The notes under the pieces were generated by a model, which was not told the origin of the DNA, did no database searches, and saw only the letters and a list, made by a program, of their open reading frames with translations. Position numbers and translations under genes: made by a program. A stretch of DNA of 64,000 nucleotides from Neckera pumila (Eukaryota; Streptophyta; Bryopsida; Hypnales; Neckeraceae): positions 7,876,501 through 7,940,500 of the forward strand of contig OZ018417.1 of assembly GCA_963969595.1 (NCBI GenBank), written 5' to 3'. Positions 39,795 to 52,000 of this stretch are shown here, one piece after another (the first letter of the stretch is position 1; each line of letters opens with the position of its first letter).

Positions 39795-40247
39795 TTATTC
39801 CATTTGAAGTGGTTGGTGGTTTTCTATTTTTCTTTTATGTAATACGATTGAACCAGCATATTGTATGGAAATGGTATTGATTGCTTTAAAAGTGTGTTTC
39901 AGAGCTGTTTCGGATAATTTGAGTTTGGTTTCAAGAAGTTTCATTGATAGAGCATGTGTTGTTCCTCTAGCTCCTGCTGTAATGACAATTAGTGGATCTA
40001 CTTTCCATCCTTGGGAAATGATACTATTTATTAGAGGTTGGTATTTTTGGGTTTTATTGTCTATTGTTATTTGCGAGAATCTGTCATTAGAGGATGTGAA
40101 CTCGATAAATTGTATTGTGAGATTATTGTCTCAGTTAGTTGGTGGATTGCTGTGATAGGGGAGTCCGTTAATACAAAGAATATCCAGTTTAAATCTAGCG
40201 TTGCAAATCCATAAGCATCCATTAAAGTGTCCTACAAATATGTAATT
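39795..40247 (-). pseudogene. Retroelement protein fragment (probable reverse-transcriptase C-terminal region)
   Basis: The minus strand is open for 151 codons except for one TGA at 40133-40131, and is bounded upstream by TAG at 40250-40248. The reading contains CLWICNARFKLDILCINGLP, then LTIQFIEF, NDRF, KYQPLINSIISQGWKVDPL, IVITAGARGTTHALSMK and LHKRK. From memory of such proteins, the pattern of an EF..NDRF block, a GW.V.PLIV.TAG.RG..H block and a final HKRK block recalls the C-terminal part of a eukaryotic retroelement polyprotein; I could not confirm this by search. No catalytic YxDD block is present, so this is a 5'-truncated dead copy. An unrelated plus-strand ORF over the same bases (39865-40155) looks like its shadow. 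Confidence 0.45.
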
Positions 40248-40539
40248 CTAATTTGCTAACGCATTTGAAAGATACACATTTATTTTTCATTCGCTGACAG
40301 CTAATTTTTGCAGATTTTGGTTCGGGATAATGGGACAATTTCAGTGGGCTAGGGAGCCAACACTTTGAAAAATCATAAAAATTACATACTACAACCGAAA
40401 AATCTATATTTTTTTTAATATTCATGATTTTCACTCGCCAATACTACAAAAGTATTATTTTTAGAAAAAGGTGCCTCCAACTATGCTGAATTCCTTGTTT
40501 TGACGGTTTTAGGTGCCTCCATTGTATGAGCCCTTCAGT

Positions 40540-40660
40540 TTAGGAGTCTATATTATAAACACCTTCTATAGTTATAGGTGTCTATGTTATAAATACCTTC
40601 AAATGGTTGTATGTTCATACCTACAACTAAATTTTTCAAGGCTCGTAGATTCATGTCTCT
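40540..40660 (+). repeat. Dispersed repeat (TAGGAGTCTATATTATA family), short copy
   Basis: Shares TAGGAGTCTATATTATA, ATAAATACCTTCAAAT and CCTACAACTA blocks with copies at 50400-50650 and 57110-57700. The family is rich in repeated CTATGTTATA units. Class unknown; this copy preserves the site where copy 3 of the Helitron-like family inserted elsewhere. Confidence 0.5.
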
Positions 40661-42365
40661 GTGTAAGCTAACCTCAATGACTAAAGAGCAAGGAAATTTT
40701 TAGAAGAATATCTAAGGTAATTGAGCCTATGATTGCTAGAACAATAGACTAGCCTAACGCATGCCAAAAAAATTCTTGTGAAGTACATTTCACAAGACAC
40801 ATGTACAACACAAGAAGTTCTAGGCTGGTCCAAAGTTGGCCTGTCATAGGCTGAGTTACCTTATAGTAAGGAAATGCCTAGAAGGATGTAGGTTTTTGTG
40901 TTGGTCTATGCATGCAAGATTCGACTAATATTTTTTATTATATTATTGTATTGCAGCATTGACTTCATGAAATAAAATTCAATGTACATGAATACAAAGG
41001 TCTTGTTTATGTACAATTTCTATGGGACTTTATATGACAAATACCCAGACAATCATAAAGGTTTGAAAATAGTGTAACTTTAGTAAATTAGTGTCACACT
41101 CAAGATAAGATAAATCCGTGTACCGAGTCCATTGTCGACAGAGTGGCTGTCTGAGCACCGTCAACGAAAGTTAACTGCCAAAACTTCAGGGAGTAATTGG
41201 ATTGACCAACCAAGTTCGGTCGTTGTACTGCCAAGTGACAAGTGAGTCATGTGATCAATGGGGGGGCAGTTACAAGAGTGTTCAGACCTATTTTGAGCAT
41301 GGGGACAAATTGTATCACTTCAAAATAATTTCCTATTTTTGTTGCTAAAAAACAAGTCTTGCTTTGTGAAGAAAAATCATTTATTCAAAGACATGAATGA
41401 AATCACTAAATTTGCATGCAAAAGTTAATGAATATAAGTAAATGTGATTATTGTTCAAAAAATGGATGAGATTAGAAAATACATTGTTTCACCAAATATT
41501 TGTGATTGCCATCTTGACACTTCTTAAAATAAATTAAAATTAAAAAAAAAAGGTTTAGTGGCGATTGTCAGCACTCGTAGAATTTATTTTCCAACTTTCC
41601 ATCCTTGTGGAGTCCAACATTGCATTCTTCACACTCTCACAAGCTCCGAAGAATACAATACTATTAAGTTATAGGCACCTATAATTATCACTAATAATAA
41701 TTATTATTATTAAATATAAGTTATTTTATTGGATCTTAATGGCAACTAAAAGAAGATTTTAACGCACTGTAACATCCATTGTTTGGACATCAAATGTACA
41801 AGTTATGTAGGTGTACCCAAAATCAACACTAGACTCTCATAAACTCTCATCTTTTGATTATGTACATCTTGTATAATCAATACTTTGGAAAAAATGACAC
41901 TTTTTCAAATGTAGGTGTCGCATTTGGAGTAGTTTTGATTATGGGTGTGCGTCTCATATAGCTACTACTTTGTTCTATTATTGCATATGATGTTAACCTT
42001 TGAAAGACGTTGAGGCCAAAAACTAATTTGGTGATAGGTCTTGTACTTTCAAAGTTAATTTATCAAAGTCACTCTATTTTTAATAGAACTAAATTAGTGC
42101 TAATTGAAATATTACTCTTCCAATTTCCAAGAATGAAATTTTGTAGTGATACAAGTGATGCTGCTTTCTCCCCTTTCTAATAAGACAAATCAGTGTAGTT
42201 AATAATGAAACGCCACCCTTTCATTTATATCCACCGTAAATATTGTGGGTGATTTGTTGCTCAAAATTGACCTGGCCCAAGGATCATTCAATAACAAACC
42301 TACAAGAAATTTGAAATCTTATGGAGCAACTTTTCACCAATTCCATCACAAAATCTTTCATATTA

Positions 42366-42766
42366 AGGTAGAGCCACCCATTCCCAACCAGTGATCCATT
42401 CCTGACCTATAGGTGCACGTATTTTTGACCAAGCTTAGAAAGTTCTTTTTTTCTTTTTCAAGGTTGTCCAGAACTAATAAATACATGATATATGTCCCAA
42501 GTTGTGAGATAGAAAGTAGGAAATAATGATTAAGAAAAAAGTTATTGAATGATCGGAATTGGAAGAGTCTAGACGTTGGCCATGGGTCTAGAGCACTTTT
42601 TGCCTCCCAAATTTCCTCGTGATTTTGGTTCAAGTGATAAAATTACCAAATCTTTTGCAATCCTTGTCATTTCTATTGATGTACCTCTGAAAAATATTTG
42701 TTTTGCCTTCACTACTCCAGATCATATTGGAATTCCTTATTCGGTCGGTTATGGGTGGCTCTACCT
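42366..42766. mobile_element. TA-flanked inverted-repeat element (MITE), copy 1
   Basis: 401 bp with ends AGGTAGAGCCACCCATTCCC and ATGGGTGGCTCTACCT in inverted order, flanked by TA on both sides. Internal blocks (GAATTGGAAGAGTCTAGA, CACTTTTTGCCTCCC) recur in the copies at 44308 and 44996. Non-coding. Confidence 0.65.
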
Positions 42767-42818
42767 TATAGCGAATTACGTAACTCTAATGGATCACTAC
42801 AAATTAATCAAAGTATGA

Positions 42819-43355
42819 TCATAACTCCCTCTGTAGTATCACAATTCAATTTTGAATAATATTATAGAAATTCAATTGCTTTTGTAATAGCCATAGGATA
42901 CTTTCTACTATATATTATGTATTCTTTTCGTGAAATATTTGAAAATCAAATGGATATTTCTAAAAAAATTTCAAAGAAACTTTTCAGACAACAAAACTAT
43001 AGATAAATTCCATGTCTTTTTAAAATGTTATATTAAAGAATAAGGAAGCACCAACCGCTAGCGTTGCTCTACATATTCAAATGTGAAGATTCTACTTACA
43101 TTGTTCACTTGAATAATTAATTCTTATTGCAATGTTTTCATCTTTGCAAAGGTTATTTTGTAAAAATTATGATATAAAGATTTTCTTTAATTACTTTATA
43201 TTGCACTATATAAATTTTTTCAAAGAATATTGCATGAGGATGTCAATATTTTCATTTAAAGATTATACATACTTTGTTTATCTACATTCTATCACATGAA
43301 AAATTGATGAAAGTAATATATTTAATGCGTAGCAAAGCAAGCACCAATCGCTAGT
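42819..43355 (+). mobile_element. 537-bp dispersed element, TC...CTAGT ends, copy B
   Basis: Starts TCATAACTCCCTCTGTAGTA after an A and ends GCAAGCACCAATCGCTAGT. It matches copy A (10020-10560, inverted) over its whole length with only small gaps. It lies immediately 3' of the TA-flanked element at 42366-42766. Confidence 0.6.
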
Positions 43356-43559
43356 GAATACTAAAATAAATAGTAAAAAGTAGGCATCCTCTTCGTACAA
43401 TTGATCACCACACACATTGACGATATGGAAAAAATCCAAGAATTGAAGCAGCTCATGCCCTTCTAACTTAGTCTGTCAGTCATCACAGATACAAATCGGT
43501 CAAACACGTTGATTGATCCTCGGCAGCTGTGTTTTTAGTAATAAATAAATCATAGACAG

Positions 43560-44270
43560 GCGACGACATGCATTCCAGGAAAGCCGGACGCGCGGACTTC
43601 ACGGAGCTAGAGATCGATCAGGTGATTCATGCACGATTCCCCATGTAATGCCAAATCGTGGAACCCACATGCACTCCGTCCCACTTTCCTTTCCTCATCG
43701 TCTTCACCATGAGTTCGGCGTGTTTGCATTTTCAACGACAGTGTGGTACGTACGTACAGGATGTTCGATGTTCGATCTTCGATCCGACTCGATTCCGAGC
43801 AATTATACTGTAAGTTCAGTGCACGAGCTGTGAAACGATCGAACCGAACTCGATCAATTGCTTCGGAGATATCGATTCTAGGAAATTATATTAAACTCGA
43901 ATTAAGGAATGGGTCATTGATCATTGATTGAAATTACTTCAATTCTCAGTGGAAATAAATGACGACGTTCGTATGTACTGCACGTGTCCGATCGATCCGT
44001 CCTTCCGGCCTGGATCAAACTGTTTGCAACTGTGCACTTGTGGATGTTTCAAACCGGCCTGGCCTTCGGGAGGTGGGACGGAGGGTGAGTGGGTGACGGT
44101 TCCGCTTGAGTTTCTTTATTTCGCAAGGACTAGCTAGTCACTGGTTCTGTGTGTACTGGAAATGTACTTGTGTACCCGACAAGCATACGGCCGGGCTGGT
44201 GCACAGTACGGTAGTGGTTTTGGTTAACAGTTTCCACGTTTGCACTGACTATCTGACTGGAATGGGGAGC
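43560..44270. other. GC-richer island without recognised gene
   Basis: Base composition changes sharply from the AT-rich flanks. Contains GTACGTACGTAC, several palindromic GATCGATC-like hexamers and a short ORF (43928-44137, product with CTCGCFKPAWPSGGG) that I do not recognise. It could be a promoter/first-exon relic, a transposon fragment or transferred DNA. Confidence 0.35.
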
Positions 44271-44307
44271 AGCGTTTTTTTTCCAGTAATTTAGCTTTTT
44301 CTAAGTA

Positions 44308-44890
44308 AGGTCGGACCACCCATTCCCAACCAAGGATCAATGTCCAATCTACAGGTGCCACTATTTACAATCAAGGCTTAGAATGTGTTTTTTTAATTCT
44401 TTTTTAAGGTTGGAACCAATAAGATCATGACATTTGTCCTAAGAGCATCACCACCCGGCTTGCAAAATGCAAGCCAGGTTGCAAACCTGGCAGTCCATTT
44501 TGCAAGCCAGGGAAGAAGGGTCGCCCCACCCGTGGCCTCTTAACAAGTTCATCCATTATGCAAGACAGGTGGGGCAATTTTGCAAGCCTCTCTTAACAAG
44601 TCTTCCAATATGCAAGACGGGTGGGGATGCTCTAAAGTATGCAAAAAGCAACAAGAAAGAAGAAAATGAGAAGCTAGTTTTTGAGTGATCAGAATTGGAA
44701 AGACTCTAGAGATTAGTTACTAGTTTGGAACACTTTTTGGCTCCCAAAATTCTCCAAAATTTCGGTTTTGCAAAAAAAATTATGAAAATTTTGTAATCTC
44801 AGTATTTTCTATCTCCCTACACGGAAAAAGTCTCCATCACAATCAACTGCTCACAATTGCTTAAGTGATTAGGAATAGGTGGTCCGACCT
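44308..44890. mobile_element. TA-flanked MITE, copy 2, carrying a nested Tourist-like element
   Basis: Ends AGGTCGGACCACCCATTCCC and GGAATAGGTGGTCCGACCT, with TA flanks. It is 583 bp; removing the 190-bp nested element and its 3-bp duplication leaves 390 bp, similar to copies 1 and 3. Confidence 0.65.
44443..44632. mobile_element. Tourist-like (PIF/Harbinger) MITE nested in the TA-flanked element
   Basis: 190 bp, ends GAGCATCACCACCCGGCTTG and CAAGACGGGTGGGGATGCTC, with the 3-bp duplication TAA at 44440-44442 and 44633-44635. It is GC-richer than its host. The GAGCATC-type terminus with TAA is typical of plant Tourist MITEs (established knowledge). Confidence 0.7.
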
Positions 44891-44995
44891 TAGTGGCGAT
44901 AATTTTGGACAAACTTTTGATGAAGTGGCTACTTCTATCCATCCTAGGGAGACAGTTGTTTCATTAAGCAGATGAACATTAGTGGAGTCTGGCTG

Positions 44996-45417
44996 AGGTA
45001 GAAGCACCAGTAGTTGATCATTTAAGCATTTTTGGAGCAGATTGTGTGCAGTAAGAGGTGGTGGAAATTTATCCCTTGTGGGAAGATAGGAAATATGGAG
45101 ATTGCAAAATTTTTAGAATTTAATTCCAAAATTGAAATTACAGTGAATTTTGAAAGCCAAAAAGTGCATTTCACTAGTAGCCAATGTCTAGAGTCTTCCA
45201 ATTCCAATCATTCAAGAATTCCTTTATGGCTCACTACTTCCTACTTGCTTGCTCACTACTTGGGGACATATGTCATAACCTAACTAGTCCCAACCTTGAA
45301 AAGGATTGAAAAGACACATTCCGAGCTTCCGTTGGAAATCAATTCCAACCTTGGTTGGATATACTCCATCTCTAAAGGTTGGGTACTAGGCATGGTTGAC
45401 TACTGGTGCTTTTACCT
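44996..45417. mobile_element. TA-flanked MITE, copy 3
   Basis: 422 bp, ends AGGTAGAAGCACCAGTAGTT and ACTACTGGTGCTTTTACCT. TA is present on the right; the left flank is TG. It shares internal blocks with copy 1 in reverse orientation (TAGAGTCTTCCAATTCCAAT). Confidence 0.55.
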
Positions 45418-46404
45418 TATATATAGATTTTGATGAGGAAAGCAAGGAGATGACATATTCATCTTCATAGTAGATATATATGGGCAAGAACCAAAAATTT
45501 CCAAATTAATTTTTGGCTTCTATATGCAATTTTAAATTATTCAAGTTTGGGAACGGTCTAAAGGAAAGTAGTCACAATAGAGGTGATAAGGATGCTAAAG
45601 TATAAAACTAGTGAATGAATTTGAATATTAAGAAATGCAACAACACCTTCCAATGACCATTTTTGGTCATTTCAGCAGTAAATCTTGGGCCATCAATTAC
45701 AGATAGATTGTAACCTGAATGAAGATTGACCTGGAAATCTAATTACCATTTAAAAAAAGAACTCTCTACCAAATGACTACATTATGCAAGAATTACACTA
45801 TTCAAAAAGAGGTTGGATCCTATTGTATATTACTCTATCCTAAATTGATCTATCTTTTGCACAAGGACAAAACAAACATGGATTTCAATAAAAATTTAGT
45901 ATCCAAACTAAAAACCCTTCATTCAAAATAGATTGTGATTTTGGCTAAAAATTAATGAAACATTCAAAATCATCACAATAAACAGCCAACCTTGACAGAG
46001 GACTTGGCTTTTAGTCTGTTTGTATGAGAGATTAGTATGGCTATATGCAAGTACATTGTGGAGAGTATCTTAGAATATTAGATATTGAAGTATAAATTAG
46101 GGAATATGACAAGCTATGATCCAATAGATAGAATTTGGCAACCTTATTCATAATATATGGCCATGATGAGAGTAGTATAGGCAATTACAGACTTGTGCTT
46201 ATCTAGTCCATTGGCGATGTGAGCTTTTGGCATGAGGCCATATAGCTAAATACAATTGGTGGATATTCTAATACACTATATGATATTGATACTGGTATAG
46301 AATATTAATTATGAAGCTATAAAATATTATATATATATACTTAATTTAGTGAGTGAAGTGAATGAGATTCATTATGCACTCAAAAGAAATAGACACTATT
46401 TCAT
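45418..46404. other. AT-rich spacer, nothing recognised
   Basis: No coding, RNA or repeat structure that I could support. Confidence 0.4.
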
Positions 46405-47090
46405 ACTTTGAACCTTCTTAACTTTGATTTTTTGCACTAGAGAGTTTTGAGCTTTAAATCTTTATGGTGGAGAATTGAATTAAGAATCTAGGAAGAAAAA
46501 TTCAAAAAACTTAGTTTTCACTCTTTAAAAAATTGTTAAGTAGAAGTAGGTACGAGATAGAAGAAAAATCTAAATTTTTAATATCTCTAAGATCAAATTA
46601 AAATGCACTGATTCCAATTGTGAGATTGTTCTAGCAAGCAACCTAAACCATGTCAAATTGTTTTTTTTTGAAAAAATTGTAAGAAGTACATTTAGAAATG
46701 ATCCTACAAATTATTTTTTCAAGAAGATGCTCTAATTGCTTGAAAAACAAGATTGCCCATAACATTTTCATAACAAATCCAAGTGGAATTAATCAAAGCT
46801 TTTTATGTAGACAAAATTATAGTCTATGAGAAGAAAAAATTCAAAAAAAAATTCAAATATTTGGAATCCTTTTCTTACTATCCCCTCTCCCTTGTTTTCC
46901 TTTGTTTTGAGCTTATTTGGGCATAACTTTTGTTTCCAAGCACTGATTGATTAAAAAACTATACTTTCATGAAGCTAATCAATTTTTCTATCTTTTTAAA
47001 AAGTTTCAAAAAATCAAGCCAAAATTGAGACTATAAGTACTTGCCCAAAATCCCCGTTGTCCCCCAAAGGAAGAAATGGCCTTCTAGGGG
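46405..47090 (+). mobile_element. TTAA-family element, 5'-truncated
   Basis: Ends GGCCTTCTAGGGG followed by TTAA (47091-47094). The internal blocks match the copies at 13.5 and 62.3 kb (for example TTGTTAAGTAGAAGTAGGT and CATAACTTTTGTTTCCAAGC). The left end is missing; the boundary is approximate. Confidence 0.5.
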
Positions 47091-48565
47091 TTAAATTAGT
47101 GTGAACAACTTATTTTAACTCCCAAATGCCCAAGCCTTTTCAAGTGTGTTTTGACTATGAAAAAAAAGCATGAGCTTATAGTTATCTCCAATGAAGCATA
47201 ATGGTGGGTTTTTTCAAAATCTCACGATATAGATGTTTAAAGAGCTTGCTTATTAGTAAGCACATCAATTTTGAGTGTGAAGTTGCATAGGAATTGTGAC
47301 ATAACAAGAAAAATAACTAGAAAAATAACTAGAAAAATAACAAAAAAATAACAAAAGAAATGTACATTTTCTATTTTTAGGATGTTGTCCCTTCCCACAA
47401 TGATTTAGTAGTTTGCATATAAAAGTTTTGGGGGATTAGAGCTGAAATCAACAACTACAAATAGTGTTAGCACACTAAAATGCACTTTCAAAAAACTTAA
47501 TTTCATATAAAAAGCTATCAAATTCATTACACAATCTACCATTAGATGACATTCCAGGGCATTGGGAGACTGTGAATTCCTAGAGAATTTCTTGCCTTTC
47601 CAGACTGCAAGAACACAGCTACAATAGTTAGCTAATGTGTCACAGTCACAACTACGTCTTTAAAAATAAAAAAAATAAAAAAATAGCTTAAAATGGTGTT
47701 TGATTTATTTTTATTTTTTAATAAATATTTTCTAACATCCAATACCACTGCTCACAAAATTGGGCTAGATTAGAGAATGGGCCTGAAACGGCCCTCCAAT
47801 GCCCCAAAATGTCATCTAATGCCTTGCAATTATTGAAAATGCAAATTTTTTATGGATTAAAATCACAAATAATTCCAAATCAACACTTTGCATGTTTAAA
47901 TTTTCAATGGTGAAAATCATGAAAACACTTTACTCTTTCCATTGGGACCATTTTCAAAACAAATGGATAAATACAGTTTATTAGATTTCAAATCAAGTGG
48001 AATTGTTAAACTTTGCTCAAAGCTGGGAAAACAAGTAATATTCACAAGCTTTAGTCTTCCACTAATGGTACATATATACCTTTGAGGATCTCTCAAAAAT
48101 CAAATATTTATCTTTTTCAATGAAAAATAAAAGCTTTCAATAGTTCATCTTAAATATTGCCTATAAAAATTTTAAATTGGTCAGAAAAATTTAACTACCC
48201 ACACCAAAACAAGCATGAAATTTTGGATCGACCATATATGATCAGTTGGGCAATTAAGGGTTAGATAAGTGTTGTCAAACTATTTTAACTAATTTGGAAT
48301 TTTAACCCATATTCTTCTTATGCTTTGCCCTCTTTTCATGAGTGCAATTTCTAAAGTTTAGAACCTATCAAGTAAGCCTTAACTTCTTGGTCAATTTAAA
48401 GCAAACTCCCAAAAATTTAAGGAAGTCTTTGAACATTTAGGGAATATATGTCCATTCTTTGTTTTGGCGTCATAGAAATGCATTTTTGACATTTTTGAAG
48501 ACATGGTGTGAGTAATTTCAAACGGGAAAAATTGAATTGTAACCGTAGGATGTTTGACTCGAAAG

Positions 48566-48700
48566 CTCCAAGTTTCAGTTCCAAGTTTCAGTTCCAAGTT
48601 TCAGTTCCAAGTTTCAGTTCCAAGTTTCAGTTCCAAGTTTCAGTTCCAAGTTTCAGTTCCAAGTTTCAGTTCCAAGTTTCAGTTCCAAGTTTCAGTTCCA
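48566..48700 (+). repeat. 13-bp minisatellite, about 10 copies
   Basis: Tandem TTCCAAGTTTCAG units, almost identical. Because 13 is not a multiple of 3, all three frames encode the same 13-residue repeat and two overlapping open frames appear; these are not treated as genes. Confidence 0.9.
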
Positions 48701-48958
48701 AATATAATCAGGTTGATCAAATGGGTAGATTTTGTGATACATTTGCTTGAAAGTGGAAGAGTAAAATCTTTTATGTACTTGTCTTTTTTATGTACTTTTC
48801 TTTTGAACGCATAGTAAGGCAAAGGTTACAAATGACAATTAAATCCTATTGAAATATTTTTTTTAATTCCCAACCCCCCAAATTCCGCCCTATCCCTATC
48901 CCCCCTCTATTTGTAATTTTAGATTCATATGGGATATGCAATCGATATGGGATTTTGT

Positions 48959-49131
48959 CACTAGAAGAAATCCGCATTGTAGGTGGCGTTTTGTGATTTT
49001 TTCAGATGAATTTTAGGTGACATTGGAAAAAAAAACTTTTTTTTTCTTTCAATAATCACGTTTAATATAACATCTAAAATCCGTCTAAAAAAATCACAAA
49101 ACACCACCTACAACGCGGGTTTCTTCTAGTG
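48959..49131. mobile_element. CACTA-like palindromic MITE
   Basis: 173 bp; most of it is a long inverted repeat: CACTAGAAGAAATCCGCATT at one end and GCGGGTTTCTTCTAGTG at the other, with arms continuing through GTAGGTGGCGTTTTGTGATT and its complement. The RNA or single strand would fold into a hairpin. CACTA ends suggest the EnSpm/CACTA group (inference). Confidence 0.6.
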
Positions 49132-49509
49132 TATATCCCTTGTATCCATATTTGAATTATGTATCCATATACGTCTTCCGTATCCATATTTGAATTCATA
49201 CACATATCCGTATCCGTCTTCGAGATTGATGGCTTGGAGATTGGTTTCAATTTTTTTCTGTGAGTAGATCGATGGTCTAAGATTTTTGAAAATCAAAAGT
49301 GGGGGGATTGATCAAAAACATGTTATTTGCATCTTTTCACTAGATAGTGGAAAAGTAAAAAAATTTATTATTAGAAATAATCACCTGCCCATATCTTCAT
49401 ATGCTAAATCCAATTGGTAAACTTTGAAGAATGACATTTCAAAAAAGATGAACCTCTAGGTCTTCTTAGTCTTAATTGAAGTCAATGAATTGCCTACCCA
49501 CATCCAATG

Positions 49510-49672
49510 CACTAAAAGAAATCTATGTTTGCCCCAACAAAATCTACTTGATGTGTTTGTTGAGGCAAACGCAAAATCTGCGTTGAAAAACGCAGAAAAA
49601 CCCAAATTTTGCATTTGCCTCAACAAACACATCACTGAGTAGATTTTGTTGAGGCAAAACGCAGATTTCTTA
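49510..49672. mobile_element. Second CACTA-like palindromic element
   Basis: Begins CACTAAAAGAAATCTATG. The arms GATGTGTTTGTTGAGGCAAA and TTTGCCTCAACAAACACATC are near-perfect inverted repeats, and the GCAGATTTCTT end matches the start in reverse except the last few bases. About 163 bp. Confidence 0.5.
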
Positions 49673-52000
49673 ACCCAACAAATTTGAGATTTTGTTAGAC
49701 TTTTGTTTTAGAATTACTAGAGAAGTACCAACCACTACAAAGGAATAACAAAAATTACATCATACACCTCAAATTCATTGATAGATGTCTTTCACAAAAC
49801 CTTACAAAGATAATGTGAGGTAGATACATCCAAAATCGCATTGTATCTAAAAATGACATTTTGACATATCCTCACTTTGTATAAATCTTCTAAATCTATA
49901 TTTCTTTCTTGTTGAAAAAACAATTTTAGATCATCTACCAAAGAAAATTTGGCCCTTCATAACTTTGGCATATGGTATCCAAATGTTGCATTCATTGGTA
50001 TGTTCAAAGGGCTCTTTTGATTTGTCAACAAGAAAATGAAAAAAATTGACCAATCTAATAATAGGAAATGTGCATAATAGAAAAGTGGCACTTGTGGTTG
50101 TTTTTACTTTATTTAATTGAAACCTATATTACATGACTTGTAGATCTTCTTAAATTTAATATTTTTCAATACATGACTTACTACTAACTACCCAAATTTT
50201 TGAATGCCCGCCTTTAATATTGGATTATGTGAGGCATCCATCGAACTTTCTCATTCCAAAGTCCTCTTATAGTTTCCTATAGTAATCAATAAATTCTCAC
50301 TCTAGCATTTAGATGCACTTTCCATTCATTGATAGAAGCCTTGTTGCTACATGAAGTGAAAATCTTTATTAGACTAGGCTTCAACAAGGGGAGTGCGAGT
50401 ATAGAATCTATAAGCCCATGAGCTTAGGAGTCTATATTATAGATATTTTACATCATTAAAGGTGTCAATGTTATAGATATCTACGGTATAGACTCTTTTC
50501 ATGTTATAGTGTACCTATGTTATAGATACGCGTGTTATAAATACCTTCAAATAGGTGTAGGTACATAGCTACAACTAGATTCAAGGCTTGTAGGTTCATA
50601 TCTCTAAGCTCATGCACTAGCATCATTGGCTTTGGTAGTAATGCTCCTACCTAATATTTGCCCCCCTGTCTCTATGTATTGACTTGGCAAATCACCAATG
50701 GATAGTTGAAGATCACTTTTTGTACACAAGAAGTATGGAAGCCCTCCAATATGTCCCCCAAAATATAAAAAACATCATTGCATGAATTGAATTCAAGAAC
50801 AAAATTAGACTTCAAGCACTACATTTTAGAAAAAATAAAATTAGAATATCAATTACTACCAATTCTATGCGTACCACAATTTAACTTCAAAGTTTCTTTG
50901 CAATCAAAGCATGATGCATTGGGCATTTAGGAGTTAAATGTCTTTAATTCAAAAGTGGCCCTTAAAAAATATTCATCATGTAACAAATTTGTCATAATAC
51001 AAAACCAAAGTAGTAAATTGGATTGTGCAATAAAAAAAGTCTAGGGCATATAATTTCTCATAACACAAAGAGCTGTACCATAGAATAGTTGAGTTGATTT
51101 GTGGTCATCAAATAGTTGTAGTTGGTGTTTTTTAAGAACAATCATGTAAATTTACACAAAACACTTATGGATATCTAAATTGTAAATAAAACAATTGCTT
51201 GTAATTACTACTATGGTGACCAATAGTTGTTGTTTTTGTCTCTTTTGTTATGACATTAAAATTTCTGCCTCTAAAATATTTCAATTCTAAATGTGAACAT
51301 ATGTGATAGCACATGCAACTTGCCTCTTACCATTATTTAAACTCTTTCTTTAAAAGATTGTAGTTTCTTGCTTATAAGATATATGACCATATTTGTGCCA
51401 TTATTTTTAATCTCACCCTTGAAGTGGTAGGAAAAAATCATAATATTTTACAATTAGGAAAATGTAAAAGAAAGCCCCACAAAAAGCCTTACCAATGCAA
51501 TGATGTTATTCCAACAAAGCATAAAAGTTTGTAACTGATTTTTGAGGTGTACTACTCTAAAGTCCATGAGTGACACTATATGTTCCAAAAATTCCAAAAT
51601 ATACATCCATAATAGTCATCTCACTCACCTAAAATGGCCACAATATTTTTCTAATCTTACCATGTCATTAAAGCTCTAAAGTGACCATGCTACTTGATGG
51701 CTATTGATCCAAGAGTTACAATATCTTATTGTGGCATTAAGTCAAAACCAAATATCACATTCAATAATGCCACATTCAATGCTAGAAAGTCCATCATAGA
51801 CACGTATTCAACCCTATGTTCAATCTATAGCTCACATTGTTTAATAATTAAAATTTGGAATACATAAGGATGAATAGTGGCCACAACCAAGTTTTGAGAG
51901 GCATTAATGATGTGAGTTATTGACCATAGTAATAAGATTTTCTATATTTTTGGATGTAAAATCCATACATTAAGTTAGCATGTTTTTTTTTACCTATATT
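49673..52000. other. AT-rich spacer
   Basis: Only the 50400-50650 dispersed repeat is recognised. No convincing ORF or RNA gene. Confidence 0.4.
50400..50650 (+). repeat. Dispersed repeat (TAGGAGTCTATATTATA family), longer copy
   Basis: Begins near GAGTATAGAATCTATAAGCC and runs through repeated CTATGTTATAGAT units to CATGCACTAGCATCATTGG. It is the uninterrupted counterpart of the 57-kb copy. No coding potential. Confidence 0.5.

Noticed and set aside
48508..48814. Two repetitive ORFs of about 80 codons
   Set aside because: Both are translations of the 13-bp minisatellite.
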